A DNA stretch of 64,000 bases, from the NCBI RefSeq assembly GCF_003095655.1, contig NZ_CP029151.1:2541001-2605000 (forward strand), given 5' to 3'. Source of the DNA: Dokdonia sp. Dokd-P16. GTDB taxonomy: Bacteria; Bacteroidota; Bacteroidia; Flavobacteriales; Flavobacteriaceae. Of this stretch, positions 27,219 to 38,200 are shown in pieces. Position 1 is the first letter of the stretch; the number at the start of each line of letters is the position of its first letter. The position numbers were made by a program, and so were the translations under genes. The notes beneath the pieces are model-generated. The model worked only from the letters and a program-made list of their open reading frames with translations. It was not told the origin of the DNA and ran no database searches.

Positions 27219-28400
27219 ATGAGCCAAGAAATTTCTAAACGATACGCACAACGCGGAGTCTCTGCAGGTAAGGAAGATGTGCATAATGCTATTAAAAATG
27301 TAGATAAGGGATTATTTCCTAAAGCATTTTGTAAGATTGTACCGGACGCACTTACCGGAGACGATAATTACTGTCTTGTAATGCATGCAGATGGGGCAGG
27401 AACAAAATCTGCTCTTGCATATATGTACTGGAAAGAAACTGGTGATATCTCTGTATGGAAAGGCATCGCACAAGATGCTCTTATCATGAATATAGATGAT
27501 TTATTGTGTGTGGGCGCAACAGACCATATCATGCTATCATCAACAATAGGGCGTAATAAGAACGTGATTCCTGGTGAAGTTATATCGGCCATTATTAATG
27601 GATCTGAAGAACTTTTGGCAGAATTGAAATCTTATGGTGTGACCATTCATTCTACAGGTGGAGAAACGGCAGATGTAGGTGATCTTGTGCGCACAATCAT
27701 AGTAGACTCTACTGTTACGGCACGTATGAAGCGCAGCGATGTTATTAATAACGCAAACATACGTCCTGGAGATGTTATTGTAGGTCTATCATCTAGCGGT
27801 CAAGCGACTTACGAAAATGAATATAATGGAGGTATGGGCAGTAACGGGCTTACTTCTGCACGTCATGACGTGTTTGATAAGTACCTTGCACAAAAATATC
27901 CAGAGAGTTTTGACGCAGCAGTACCAGAAGATCTAGTGTATAGCGGTTCAAAAAAACTTACAGATGCAGTACCCGGTAGTCCTCTAGACGCTGGCAAGCT
28001 TGTGCTTTCTCCTACGAGAACCTATGCGCCAATCATTAAAGATATTTTATCTAAATATAACTCAGACAGTATACACGGTATGGTACACTGTAGCGGTGGT
28101 GCTCAAACAAAAATTTTACATTTTGTAGAGGACTTACACATCATCAAGGATAATCTATTTGAAACTCCACCACTTTTTAAACTTATACAAGAAGAGAGTG
28201 GTACAGACTGGAAGGAAATGTACCAAGTGTTTAATATGGGACATCGTATAGAGATTTATTGCCCACAAGAGGTAGCTCAAGAGCTTATAAAGATTTCAAC
28301 TTCTTATAATGTAGATGCACAAATAGTAGGTAGAGTGGAGGCTTCTCAAAGTGGAAAGAGACTTACTATAAAAAGTGAGAAAGGAACTTTTACTTATTAA
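27219..28400 (+). CDS. purM: Phosphoribosylformylglycinamidine cyclo-ligase (AIR synthase)
   Basis: 393 residues, the longer form common in Bacteroidetes. It closes the imidazole ring in purine synthesis using ATP. Motifs: HADGAGTKSALAYMY near the N-terminus, the PurM metal/ATP region DALIMNIDDLLCVGA, TGGETADVGD, GDVIVGLSSSGQATYENEYNGGMGSNG, and GMVHCSGGAQTK. It is monocistronic, with a terminator. Confidence 0.93.
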   Translation: MSQEISKRYAQRGVSAGKEDVHNAIKNVDKGLFPKAFCKIVPDALTGDDNYCLVMHADGAGTKSALAYMYWKETGDISVWKGIAQDALIMNIDDLLCVGATDHIMLSSTIGRNKNVIPGEVISAIINGSEELLAELKSYGVTIHSTGGETADVGDLVRTIIVDSTVTARMKRSDVINNANIRPGDVIVGLSSSGQATYENEYNGGMGSNGLTSARHDVFDKYLAQKYPESFDAAVPEDLVYSGSKKLTDAVPGSPLDAGKLVLSPTRTYAPIIKDILSKYNSDSIHGMVHCSGGAQTKILHFVEDLHIIKDNLFETPPLFKLIQEESGTDWKEMYQVFNMGHRIEIYCPQEVAQELIKISTSYNVDAQIVGRVEASQSGKRLTIKSEKGTFTY

Positions 28401-28450
28401 TATATAGTTTATAAAGCACCTCTTAAAAGAGGGTTGTTGTTATTAAACGG

Positions 28451-28480
28451 AAGGTCTGTATTCTTTACAGGCCTTTTTTT
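28451..28480 (+). terminator. Terminator after purM
   Basis: Imperfect stem AAGGTCTGTA / TACAGGCCTT with a T7 run. Confidence 0.75.
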
Positions 28481-28668
28481 ATGCATATAGAAAAGTGCAT
28501 TAAGTTTTGTTTCACACGTGGTAATAATGTGCTTTTAGGAAAGTTAGCTATTTCTTTTAAGTTTTTTTTATGATACAAGAAATCCGAGGGCTGTCGTTTT
28601 TTCGTATATTTTATATCCCAAGTCAAATGATTATTTAACTACCCCTAATTAGTCAAATAGCTATCCGT

Positions 28669-29394
28669 ATGGAGAAAATTACATCAGCAATTAAATGTAG
28701 GAGATTACCATTAATAATCGGTTTTGTGATCTTGATAAATGTAATAGCCGTTATTACATCAGATATGGAGATTATGAGGCTGGTGCGCTTGCTCACTATT
28801 GGAATATATATAGCATATTACCTTTTGCGCGCATCACAAAGAAGCTTTATAGTCATTGCAATTTTATTTAGTTTGCTGGCTAGAGATATAGCGGTGATGT
28901 TTTACGAGACTAACCTAGGACATAAGTTATACCTTATATTAGGCATTGTTGCTTATGCTACTATATGTTTAGAACGTGGCGATATACTTAAAGTTATAAG
29001 TAGAGATAAAAGCGCTTTGATCTTTACCTTTATATTTATTGTCTTAAATACTTTTGCCCTTAATGAAATAACAAAGTTAGTAAGCCTAGGGTTTCAAGGG
29101 CCCTTTGAGCCTTATCTATTTTATGTGTATGGTGTATTTATGATTGTTTTTGGAGCAACAGCAATCATTTATAATCAAGTGTATAATAGTAATAGATCTC
29201 TTGCTTATATTTTATTTATGATAAGTTTTCTTACCAGCGATGTTACCTCGTTATTTGCATATTACTTTGGATATGAGATGCTTTTTTATGTAGATCGTGT
29301 TGCTTATGCAGTAGGATTAGGTCTTTTTTCTTATACAGTTATTGAAACTAGTAGTCAGCTTGAAGAAGCAGAGCAATATGACATGTTATCGTAA
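28669..29394 (+). CDS. Polytopic membrane protein, paralogue 1
   Basis: 241 residues, about eight hydrophobic helices, short loops and an acidic C-terminus (QLEEAEQYDML). It shares length, topology and many positions with the next gene (NRSLAYILFMISFLTSDVTSLFAYYFG versus DRSLAFLFFVFCFIFSDVASLLGYYFG; GATAIIYNQVYNS versus GAIAVLYNQVINS). The layout is like YhhN/lysoplasmalogenase-type proteins, but I cannot confirm that family by eye. Function unknown. Confidence 0.75.
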   Translation: MEKITSAIKCRRLPLIIGFVILINVIAVITSDMEIMRLVRLLTIGIYIAYYLLRASQRSFIVIAILFSLLARDIAVMFYETNLGHKLYLILGIVAYATICLERGDILKVISRDKSALIFTFIFIVLNTFALNEITKLVSLGFQGPFEPYLFYVYGVFMIVFGATAIIYNQVYNSNRSLAYILFMISFLTSDVTSLFAYYFGYEMLFYVDRVAYAVGLGLFSYTVIETSSQLEEAEQYDMLS

Positions 29395-29641
29395 TTAGTT
29401 ATGATTTTTTTTTAATTATAAACGTCTCTATAATTTTCTTTACGTAAAAGCATTGCGTTGGTAATGCCACATGCGACATGTGTGATTTTGTTAAGTAAAG
29501 TCGTAAATATCTTTATGTGAGATGTTTATGGTTATTTAATTTTGTTAAAGTTTACGTGAGGCTGTATTTATATTTTTACTTTTGTCTACTTTTATTAATA
29601 AGTAAAATGCTTTTAGTATTCCCCCAACCAATAATTGACTA

Positions 29642-30367
29642 ATGCAATTTTCATTACGTAAAGCAGGTAAATATTTACCATTAATAACCTTAGGTCTTGT
29701 AGTATTAAACATACTGTCTGTTTATTTAGGACGTCATGTTTATCTCTTCAGATACATGCCGCTTGTTACAGTATTATGCTTCCTAGTCTATTACATAATC
29801 AAGGCCCCTCGTATTAAATTTATCGTTATTGCAATTCTAGTAATGTTAGCGCTACGAGAATATTCTGTGTTCTACTATTATAAAGACTTTGGACAGATAG
29901 CTTATATCCTTCTTGGCTGTGTTACTTATAGTCTTATTATTATAAAGCGGCTAGATATGCTTAATGCATTTTTAAAAGATAGGGTAGCTATACTACTTAC
30001 TTTGGTCTTTATCGGACTCAATATGATTATACTCAATGAGTTAGTTTCTCAGGTAAAGGAAGGTTATGAAGGGTCTTTTCAGTCAGGTCTCGTGTTCCTT
30101 TTCGGAGTTATAATAAGTTTATTAGGAGCAATAGCAGTTTTATATAACCAAGTTATCAATAGCGATAGATCATTAGCTTTTCTATTTTTTGTGTTTTGTT
30201 TTATCTTTTCAGACGTGGCGTCTCTTCTTGGGTACTATTTTGGAATTAATTTCTTCTATTATATTGATTTTGTTAGTGCCGCATTAGGATTAGCCTTTTT
30301 TTTATACACGGTTTTAGATGTAGATAACAAAGAAGAAGAGAAGAATCAACTTACACAATTGTATTAA
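29642..30367 (+). CDS. Polytopic membrane protein, paralogue 2
   Basis: 241 residues, exactly the length of its upstream paralogue, with the same eight-helix pattern and acidic tail (DNKEEEKNQ). The two genes arose by tandem duplication. They are separated by 247 AT-rich bases with no gene, so each may have its own promoter. Function unknown. Confidence 0.75.
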   Translation: MQFSLRKAGKYLPLITLGLVVLNILSVYLGRHVYLFRYMPLVTVLCFLVYYIIKAPRIKFIVIAILVMLALREYSVFYYYKDFGQIAYILLGCVTYSLIIIKRLDMLNAFLKDRVAILLTLVFIGLNMIILNELVSQVKEGYEGSFQSGLVFLFGVIISLLGAIAVLYNQVINSDRSLAFLFFVFCFIFSDVASLLGYYFGINFFYYIDFVSAALGLAFFLYTVLDVDNKEEEKNQLTQLY

Positions 30368-30383
30368 TTACTATTTCATTTTT

Positions 30384-30403
30384 TATGCTTTCGCGAAAGC
30401 ATA
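30384..30403. repeat. TTTCGCGAAA palindrome before prfA
   Basis: Twenty-base perfect palindrome with TATGC/GCATA outer arms, different outer bases from the ACGC/GCGT copies but still symmetric. Confidence 0.9.
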
Positions 30404-30473
30404 TATAGACCTCCATTTACCTTTCATTCCTTGTTTAAATTATCGTAAATTCGCTACTTATTATAGAAAGTAG

Positions 30474-31553
30474 ATGTTAGAAAAATTACAGATAGTAAAG
30501 CAACGTTTTGATGAGATAAGTGATCTCATTATACAACCTGATATTATAACAGATCAAAAGCGCTATGTCCAGCTCAATAAGGAATATAGCGATCTTAAGG
30601 CGCTCATGGAAGTGCGTGAGGTATATATAGAACTTAGTGAAAATCTCAAAGAAGCCGAAGAAATCATAGCTGACGGTAGTGATGCAGAAATGGTTGAAAT
30701 GGCCAAAATGCAATACGAAGAAGCAAAAACTGGTATTCCTGAACTAGAGGAAAAAATCAGAATGATGCTTATTCCTAAAGATCCAGAAGATGCAAAGAAC
30801 GTTGTTGTAGAAATACGCGCTGGAACTGGTGGTGATGAAGCAAGTATTTTTGCTGGAGACTTGTACAGAATGTATACTAAGTATGTAGATTCTGTCCCAG
30901 GATGGAAACACAGTACGGTAGATTATTCTGAAGGGACTTCTGGAGGATTTAAAGAAATCCAGTTTGAAATTACAGGCCAAGACGTTTACGGTACTATGAA
31001 GTTTGAAGCTGGAGTACACCGTGTACAGCGAGTACCGCAAACAGAAACTCAAGGTCGTGTGCATACTAGTGCTGCAACAGTAATGGTACTTCCAGAAGCT
31101 GAGGAGTTTGATGTTCAAATAGAGCCTAAAGATGTGCGTGTAGATTTTTTCTGTTCTTCTGGACCAGGTGGGCAGTCTGTAAACACAACATACTCTGCAG
31201 TACGATTAACACACATCCCTACAGGACTTGTAGCACAGTGTCAAGATCAAAAATCTCAACATAAAAACAAGGAGAAGGCTTTTAAAGTACTACGCTCGCG
31301 TTTATATGATATGGAACTTGCCAAAAAGCAAGAAGAAGATGCCGCAAAACGTAACTCGCAAGTAAGTAGTGGTGACCGTAGTGCAAAGATTCGTACATAT
31401 AATTACCCTCAGGGACGTGTAACTGATCACCGTATCGGATTAACATTATATGATTTACAAAATATTGTAAATGGTGATATTCAAAAAATTCTTGAAGAGT
31501 TAAGACTTGTTGAGAATACAGAGAAACTCAAATTTACTGAAGGAGAATTATAG
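30474..31553 (+). CDS. prfA: Peptide chain release factor 1
   Basis: 359 residues. It ends translation at UAA and UAG. The catalytic GGQ loop ([20 protein letters not shown], about 226-245) is intact and followed by the conserved [13 protein letters not shown] and [17 protein letters not shown]. Coiled-coil N-terminal helices precede them. No programmed frameshift is present, as expected for RF1. pyrF follows after 42 bases. Confidence 0.96.
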   Translation: MLEKLQIVKQRFDEISDLIIQPDIITDQKRYVQLNKEYSDLKALMEVREVYIELSENLKEAEEIIADGSDAEMVEMAKMQYEEAKTGIPELEEKIRMMLIPKDPEDAKNVVVEIRAGTGGDEASIFAGDLYRMYTKYVDSVPGWKHSTVDYSEGTSGGFKEIQFEITGQDVYGTMKFEAGVHRVQRVPQTETQGRVHTSAATVMVLPEAEEFDVQIEPKDVRVDFFCSSGPGGQSVNTTYSAVRLTHIPTGLVAQCQDQKSQHKNKEKAFKVLRSRLYDMELAKKQEEDAAKRNSQVSSGDRSAKIRTYNYPQGRVTDHRIGLTLYDLQNIVNGDIQKILEELRLVENTEKLKFTEGEL

Positions 31554-31595
31554 CATAATAAAGCTGATTATTATCTAGATCTGAAATAAACGACA

Positions 31596-32417
31596 ATGAA
31601 AACAGCTGATTTAATTACCCAAATTAAAAAGAAGCAATCTTTTTTAATAGTTGGTCTAGATACAGATCTTGATAAGATTCCTGCGCATTTATTGAAGGAG
31701 GAAGATCCCATTTTTGCTTTTAACAAAGCGATTATAGATGCTACTCATGATTTATGTGTGGGCTATAAACCTAATACTGCTTTTTATGAAGCTTATGGTA
31801 TCAAAGGATGGCAAGCACTAGAGAAAACCATTAACTATATAAACGAAAAGTATCCAGAGCAATTCACTATTGCAGATGCAAAACGCGGAGATATAGGGAA
31901 TACATCTACTCGATATGCTAAGGCATTTTTTGAGGACTTGAGCTTTGACTCTGTAACGGTTGCTCCATACATGGGTAAAGACTCTGTAGAGCCATTTCTT
32001 GAGTTTAAAGATAAGCATACCATATTACTAGCACTTACTTCAAATAAAGGAGCCTTTGATTTTCAAACCAAAGAAATTGACGGTAAAGAAGTGTATAAAC
32101 ACGTACTTGAAACATCTAAGTCATATACAAATAGTGAGCAACTTATGTATGTAGTAGGTGCTACACAAGCTGAGTATCTTACAGATATACGAGCAATCAT
32201 TCCTGAGGCATTCTTACTTGTGCCGGGAGTAGGAGCACAAGGAGGTAGTTTACGTGAAGTTTGTAAATACGGAATGACTAAGGATATAGGACTTCTTGTT
32301 AATTCTTCTCGAGGTATCATTTATAATTCTCAAGGAGAAGACTTTGCCATCGCTGCGCGCAATGTTGCACAGCAGATGCAAGAAGAAATGCGAGAGCTTA
32401 TTATAGAACATATTTAG
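31596..32417 (+). CDS. pyrF: Orotidine 5'-phosphate decarboxylase
   Basis: 273 residues, the longer bacterial subtype. It makes UMP from OMP. The N-terminal strand FLIVGLDTD, the catalytic [15 protein letters not shown] (Asp-Lys-x-x-Asp) and the phosphate-binding VPGVGAQGG are present, with LVNSSRGI near the C-terminus. It lies between prfA and a substrate-binding protein gene starting 1 base after its stop. Confidence 0.95.
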   Translation: MKTADLITQIKKKQSFLIVGLDTDLDKIPAHLLKEEDPIFAFNKAIIDATHDLCVGYKPNTAFYEAYGIKGWQALEKTINYINEKYPEQFTIADAKRGDIGNTSTRYAKAFFEDLSFDSVTVAPYMGKDSVEPFLEFKDKHTILLALTSNKGAFDFQTKEIDGKEVYKHVLETSKSYTNSEQLMYVVGATQAEYLTDIRAIIPEAFLLVPGVGAQGGSLREVCKYGMTKDIGLLVNSSRGIIYNSQGEDFAIAARNVAQQMQEEMRELIIEHI

Positions 32418-32418
32418 C

Positions 32419-33216
32419 ATGAATATTACAGATCAAATAGGCACTCGTCTTGAGTTTGATCATACACCAAAGCGCATAGTTTCTTTAGTTCCTAGCCAGA
32501 CAGAACTTCTCGTTCACCTAGGGTTAGAAGAGCATATCGTGGGTGTGACAAAGTTTTGTGTTCACCCTTCTTATCTTCGCAGTGATAAAGAAGTAGTAGG
32601 AGGTACTAAGCAAGTTGATATTGCAAAAATCACTGCGCTAGAGCCAGATATCATTCTTTGCAATAAGGAAGAAAATACAAAAGAAATTGTAGAGAGTTTA
32701 CAAGCTCTTGCCCCGGTACACACATCAGATATCATAACCGTTCAAGAGTCTCTGGATCTCATACTTCAATACGGGTTAATTTTTAATAAAGAGACACAAG
32801 CTCAGCAGCTAGTTACTGCTATTACAGAAGAGCGTAATCAATTTTTAAAGGAACTAAAGACATCGAGTCAAGGTAGTGTAGGCTACTTTATCTGGAAAGA
32901 ACCAATGATGGTTGCTGGTGCAGATACTTTTATAAACACACTATTAGAAGAGGCTGGCTTTAAAAATGCTTTCACATCTTTAGAAGGTAGATACCCAGAG
33001 GTCCAAGCAGCACAGTTAGTCAATCTTGATTATATCTTCTTATCATCAGAGCCTTTTCCATTTAAGGAAGAACACATCGCATTATTCAAAAAAAATACCA
33101 CTGCTAGAGTGGTATTAGTAGACGGTGAGTATTTCTCATGGTATGGTAGTAGGCTTTTAGCAGCATACTCATACTTTAAAAATTTACGAGCTCAACTAGA
33201 ATTGCAAGAACTTTAA
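32419..33216 (+). CDS. Helical-backbone metal receptor (BtuF/FecB-like) without a signal peptide
   Basis: 265 residues. TPKRIVSLVPSQTELLVHLGLEEHIVGVTKFC, ITALEPDIILCNKEEN, GSVGYFIWKEPMMVAGADTFINTLLEEAGF and LLAAYSYFKNL match class III binding proteins such as BtuF. These are normally periplasmic or lipoproteins, yet this one begins MNITDQIGTRLEF with no hydrophobic segment, and no in-frame upstream start adds one. It starts 1 base after pyrF. It may be cytosolic, an odd location for this fold. Confidence 0.8.
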   Translation: MNITDQIGTRLEFDHTPKRIVSLVPSQTELLVHLGLEEHIVGVTKFCVHPSYLRSDKEVVGGTKQVDIAKITALEPDIILCNKEENTKEIVESLQALAPVHTSDIITVQESLDLILQYGLIFNKETQAQQLVTAITEERNQFLKELKTSSQGSVGYFIWKEPMMVAGADTFINTLLEEAGFKNAFTSLEGRYPEVQAAQLVNLDYIFLSSEPFPFKEEHIALFKKNTTARVVLVDGEYFSWYGSRLLAAYSYFKNLRAQLELQEL

Positions 33217-33363
33217 TTTTGAATCTAGTTGCAGTGCTTCAAAGGTAAGTACGTCACTTTGCTCATGATCTGTGTACTTTAAATTGTACGCCTCTTCTAC
33301 AAGTTTTTTGTGCTTGCGCTCCATGTAGGTCTTGATGCGCTGGTGTTTATATTGAGAATTCAT
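33196..33363 (-). CDS. Small charged protein, Lacal_2735-like (55 residues)
   Basis: An ATG at 33363 opens 55 codons ending in TAG; the last 21 bases overlap the 3' end of the BtuF-like gene on the other strand. The protein is helical and charged (MERKHKKLVEEAYNLKYTDH, then SDVLTFEALQL). The pattern K-x-L-x-EEAY-x-L-x-x-T-x-x-x-SD resembles the small flavobacterial Lacal_2735 family. Function unknown. It is too short for many gene callers. Confidence 0.6.
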   Translation of the reverse strand: MNSQYKHQRIKTYMERKHKKLVEEAYNLKYTDHEQSDVLTFEALQLDSKLKFLQF

Positions 33364-33483
33364 ATTACAATTAGGTTGATTTGGGGTTAAACTTATTTTC
33401 TCTACTTAAATGTATTAAAAAAAAATCAATCTAAATCAATATAACTACATAAAAATCAAGCAATTAATGTAAGAATAATCTTG

Positions 33484-34194
33484 TTAATCTTGAAGTGCAA
33501 ATACACGTTGTAAAAGATCTGTAGTTCTACTTTGTGTTTTAGTACGGATTTCCTTCTCCTCTACCGCAATCATTTTATAAACCCCTTCAAGTGCTTGTTG
33601 CGTTACATAATCTGTAAGGTCAGGGTTTACATCATTAGTAAGTGGTAACTCGTTATACTTTGTAATCAGGTTAGTCCATATTTGATCTGCACCTACTTTT
33701 GCAAAACTATTTTTTATCACAGGGTTAAATTTCCCATAAAGCGCTGTTTGTGTTTTTCCTTCTAAGTATGAAGTCGCAGCATTATCAGATCCTAATAAGA
33801 TGTTGCGCACATCATTAAATGTAATTTGCTTTACTGCATCTACAAAGATTGGGGTAGCCTCACTTACTGCATCTTCGGCAGCGCGGTTAAGGGCTTTGAT
33901 GCCTTCATCTGCAAGGCTTCCTAAGCCTATTGCTCTAAGCGTGTTATCTACTTTTTGCAATTCTTCTGGCAGTAATATTTTTACAAGATCATTTCCGTAA
34001 AAACCATCTTTTGAGGTAAGTTTTGTTACCTGTTTATCAATTCCAAAGTCTAGTGCTTGCTTGAGACCGTTCCCTATCATTTGGTTACTTATTCCTGAAG
34101 TTCCAGTTTCTGTAGGTAAACTATCAATTACGCCTTGTAATTCGGCACAAGAGATTAGTGAAAACAAAGCAAATACAGCGATAATCTTTTTCAT
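33484..34194 (-). CDS. DUF4197 lipoprotein
   Basis: 236 residues. The signal peptide has a lipobox (LFSLISC, Cys16). The body is helical with the DUF4197 pattern: GNGLKQALDFGIDKQVTKLTSKDGFYGN, VKILLPEELQKV, AEDAVSEATPIFVDAVKQITF, ILLGSDNAATSYLEGKT and ALEGVYKMIAVEEKEIR. The family is envelope-located in Gram-negative bacteria and has no known function. Confidence 0.88.
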   Translation of the reverse strand: MKKIIAVFALFSLISCAELQGVIDSLPTETGTSGISNQMIGNGLKQALDFGIDKQVTKLTSKDGFYGNDLVKILLPEELQKVDNTLRAIGLGSLADEGIKALNRAAEDAVSEATPIFVDAVKQITFNDVRNILLGSDNAATSYLEGKTQTALYGKFNPVIKNSFAKVGADQIWTNLITKYNELPLTNDVNPDLTDYVTQQALEGVYKMIAVEEKEIRTKTQSRTTDLLQRVFALQD

Positions 34195-34238
34195 GATACT
34201 ATGGGTTTTTAATGTGCGGTAAAGATAGTTTTTAATTG

Positions 34239-34254
34239 CGCTTTCGCGAAAGCG
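34239..34254. repeat. TTTCGCGAAA palindrome between DUF4197 and purU
   Basis: Sixteen-base palindrome CGCTTTCGCGAAAGCG, intergenic. Confidence 0.9.
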
Positions 34255-34274
34255 TAACTCAGCTTATTACTTTT

Positions 34275-35129
34275 CTAGGTGAAGATTACCGTTTTATTGC
34301 CGTATACAAAGCATTTGTGCTGAGCGTGTAATTTTATGGCTCTTGAGAGCACAATCTTCTCCAGATCTCTCCCTTTTGCAATAAGATCTGGAATGGTGTG
34401 ACTGTGAGTTACACGTATGGTATCTTGCTCAATAATAGGACCTGCATCGAGTTCTTCGGTTACATAGTGACTTGTGGTTCCTATAATTTTCACACCACGA
34501 GCAAATGCCGCATGATAAGGTTTTGCGCCTACAAAGGCAGGTAAAAAGGAGTGGTGTATATTTATAATACGATGCGTGTATTCGCTTATTATGGTAGGCG
34601 TTACAATCTGCATATAGCGAGCAAGAACAATAAAATCAACCTTAAATTCTCTTAGTAAGTCTAGCTGGCGTTGCTCTGCAATTGCCTTCGTATCTTTAGT
34701 TACAGGGATATGATAAAATGGAATATCAAAATTTGCTGCAATATGAGCCAAATCTTTGTGGTTACTTATAATAAAAGGAATGTGTACTTGGATTTCTCCA
34801 GCATTGTAGCGACCCAGAATATCATAGAGGCAGTGATCATATTTTGATACAAAAATTGCCATTTGCAGTTTTTGTGTAGCAGGATATAACTGCCATTGCA
34901 TCTCAAATGGATTTCCTATTTCGTCAGAGAACGTTTTTGTAAAAATATCCACATTAAAATTTGCTTGTTCAAAAAAACACTCTAGTCGCATGAAGAACAC
35001 ATTCTCTTGCGCATCTACATGTTGATCAATATAGGTAGTGTTACCAGCATGATCGAGTATGAAATTAGTCACAGAAGCGATGATTCCCTTTTGATCTTTG
35101 CAATGAATAAGTAATGTAAGATGTGCCAT
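34275..35129 (-). CDS. purU: Formyltetrahydrofolate deformylase
   Basis: 284 residues. It releases formate and THF from 10-formyl-THF. An N-terminal ACT domain (LTLLIHCKDQKGIIASVTNFI) is followed by a formyltransferase-like domain: the formyl-binding ISNH, LARYMQIVTP, INIHHSFLPAFVGAKPYHAAFARGVKIIGTTSHYVTEELDAGPII, including the catalytic Asn-His and late Asp. It is divergent from icmF. Confidence 0.95.
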   Translation of the reverse strand: MAHLTLLIHCKDQKGIIASVTNFILDHAGNTTYIDQHVDAQENVFFMRLECFFEQANFNVDIFTKTFSDEIGNPFEMQWQLYPATQKLQMAIFVSKYDHCLYDILGRYNAGEIQVHIPFIISNHKDLAHIAANFDIPFYHIPVTKDTKAIAEQRQLDLLREFKVDFIVLARYMQIVTPTIISEYTHRIINIHHSFLPAFVGAKPYHAAFARGVKIIGTTSHYVTEELDAGPIIEQDTIRVTHSHTIPDLIAKGRDLEKIVLSRAIKLHAQHKCFVYGNKTVIFT

Positions 35130-35273
35130 AAACTAGGTTTTTAACACCTCTAAATTGCAATTATTCTAACGCAATTCACGTATAAACAAACCTTTTTGTG
35201 TTATTCATATTCAAGCGTCGTTTTTATTGATTATTACGTAAATTTACATCATTAAACACACCAATAATTACAG

Positions 35274-38200
35274 ATGGAACAAGCTACTCCTTACACACCA
35301 AAATATAAAGTTAGAATAGTTACTGCAGCTGCACTATTTGATGGTCACGATGCTGCTATAAATATTATGCGTCGTATCATTCAGAGCACAGGCGTTGAGG
35401 TGATTCACTTGGGTCACGATCGCTCGGTAGAAGAGGTGGTGAATACCGCCATTCAAGAAGATGCAAATGCAATTGCGATAACCTCTTATCAAGGTGGCCA
35501 CAATGAGTATTTTAAATATATGTATGACCTTCTTAAAGAGAAGGGAGCGTCACACATTAAAATCTTCGGAGGTGGAGGTGGTGTGATCTTGCCAGAAGAG
35601 ATACAAGAACTCATGGACTACGGGATTACCCGTATCTACGCTCCAGATGATGGCCGTGCCATGGGATTACAAGGGATGATTAATGACCTTGTACAGCAAT
35701 CTGACTATGCCATAGGAGATAAACTTGATGTGACAGTAGATAGCTTACGCGAAAAAGTGCCTACGGCAATCGCGAGAGTAATATCTGCTGCCGAAAACTT
35801 TCCAGAGGTTGCAAAGAAAACCCTAGATGCTATTCATAAAAAGAATGAAAACTCGCTTACACCCGTACTTGGAATTACAGGTACAGGAGGAGCAGGAAAG
35901 TCATCTCTTGTAGACGAATTAGTACGTAGATTTCTAATTGACTTTCCAGAGAAAAAGATAGGATTAATATCTGTAGATCCTTCTAAGCGTAAGACGGGCG
36001 GAGCATTACTTGGTGATCGTATCCGCATGAATGCGATTAATAGTGACCGTGTTTACATGCGCTCACTAGCAACTCGCCAGAGTAACCTTGCACTTTCAAA
36101 GTATGTAGGAGAAGCGATAGAGGTATTAAAAGCAGCCGAGTATGACCTGATTATTCTTGAAACTTCAGGAATAGGGCAGTCTGATACAGAGATTATAGAA
36201 CACAGTGATGTTTCTTTATATGTGATGACACCAGAATTTGGTGCAGCAACACAGCTAGAGAAAATCGATATGCTTGACTTTGCAGATCTTGTTGCTATCA
36301 ACAAGTTTGATAAGCGTGGCTCACTAGACGCATTACGTGATGTAAAGAAGCAATACATGCGTAACAATAATCTATGGGACATTCCACAAGATGAGTTACC
36401 AGTTTTTGGTACCATTGCTAGCCAGTTTAATGATCCTGGGATGAACACGTTGTATAAACGCATCATGGAGAAAGTAAACGCGGTAAACGAGTCAGACCTT
36501 GAGAGTACGTTTGAGATAAGCCAAGAGATGAGTGAGAAAATCTTTGTGATTCCTCCATCTCGCACGCGTTACCTAAGTGAGATCGCAGAGAGCAACCGTG
36601 CATATGACGCTTTCGCGAAAGCGCAACAAGAAACAGCACAACGTCTCTACGGAATCTATAAGACTATAGAAACTATTGCCGGTACAGCTCCAGCACTAGA
36701 CAAAGCAGGAGTACAGTTAGCCGATTTCACTACCGAAAATACAGAAGAAGATAAAGACCTTATAAAATTACTCCTTGCACAATTTGACCGAGTAAAAATG
36801 GATCTCGATCCGTATAACTGGGAAGTTATCACTGGATGGGATGAGAAAGTAAATAGATATAAAGCACCTGTGTATACCTTTAAGGTAAGAGATAAGGAAA
36901 TTAAAATCCCTACGCACAGTGCATCGCTATCACATACAGAAATCCCTAAGATAGCATTACCTAAGTACCAAGCTTGGGGAGATATCTTAATATGGTGTTT
37001 ACAAGAAAATGTACCGGGAGAGTTCCCATATACAGCAGGACTCTATCCTTTTAAACGTACAGGAGAAGATCCTACACGTATGTTTGCAGGAGAAGGAGGA
37101 CCAGAGCGTACTAACAGACGTTTTCACTATGTGAGTGCTGGATTACCAGCTAAGCGTTTGAGTACCGCTTTTGACTCTGTGACATTGTATGGTAATGATC
37201 CAGGAATGCGTCCAGATATCTATGGAAAAATAGGAAATGCAGGAGTAAGTATTTGCTGTCTTGATGATGCAAAGAAACTCTATTCTGGTTTTGACTTAAG
37301 TCACGCAATGACATCGGTGAGTATGACTATAAACGGGCCAGCACCTATGTTGCTTGGTTTCTTTATGAATGCCGCTATAGATCAAAACTGTGAGAAGTAC
37401 ATAAAAGAAAACGAACTAGAAGCAGAGGTAGAAGCAAAGATTGCAGCTATCTATAAAGGAAAAACACGTCCAGCATACCAAGGCGATCTTCCAGAAGGGA
37501 ATGATGGTCTAGGTTTAATGCTACTGGGAGTAACTGGTGATCAAGTATTACCAGCAGATGTATATAGCCGTATAAAAGTAGAGACACTCACACAAGTGCG
37601 TGGTACGGTACAAGCAGATATTCTTAAAGAAGATCAGGCGCAAAATACATGTATCTTCTCTACAGAATTTGCTCTGCGCTTAATGGGAGATGTACAAGAG
37701 TACTTTATCGAGCAAAAGGTGCGTAACTTTTATAGTGTGTCTATCTCTGGATATCACATCGCAGAGGCAGGAGCAAACCCTATCACACAACTAGCACTTA
37801 CATTGTCTAACGGATTTACATATGTAGAGTACTACCTAAGCCGTGGGATGGATATCAATAAATTTGGTCCTAACTTATCGTTCTTTTTCTCAAACGGAAT
37901 CGATCCAGAATATGCGGTCATAGGTCGTGTTGCTCGTAAGATTTGGGCAAAAGCAATGAAGGAGAAGTATAAAGCAAACCCACGTGCACAGATGCTTAAG
38001 TATCACATCCAAACTTCTGGACGTAGCTTACACGCACAAGAGATTGACTTTAACGACATCCGTACTACACTGCAAGCGTTGTATGCGATTTATGATAACT
38101 GTAACTCGTTACATACAAATGCATATGATGAGGCGATTACAACGCCTACAGAAGAGAGTGTACGTCGCGCGATGGCAATCCAGCTAATTATTAATAAAGA

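Noticed and set aside
30474..31553. Release factor 2 with programmed frameshift
   Set aside because: The frame is continuous and there is no in-frame TGA near codon 25; the sequence fits RF1.
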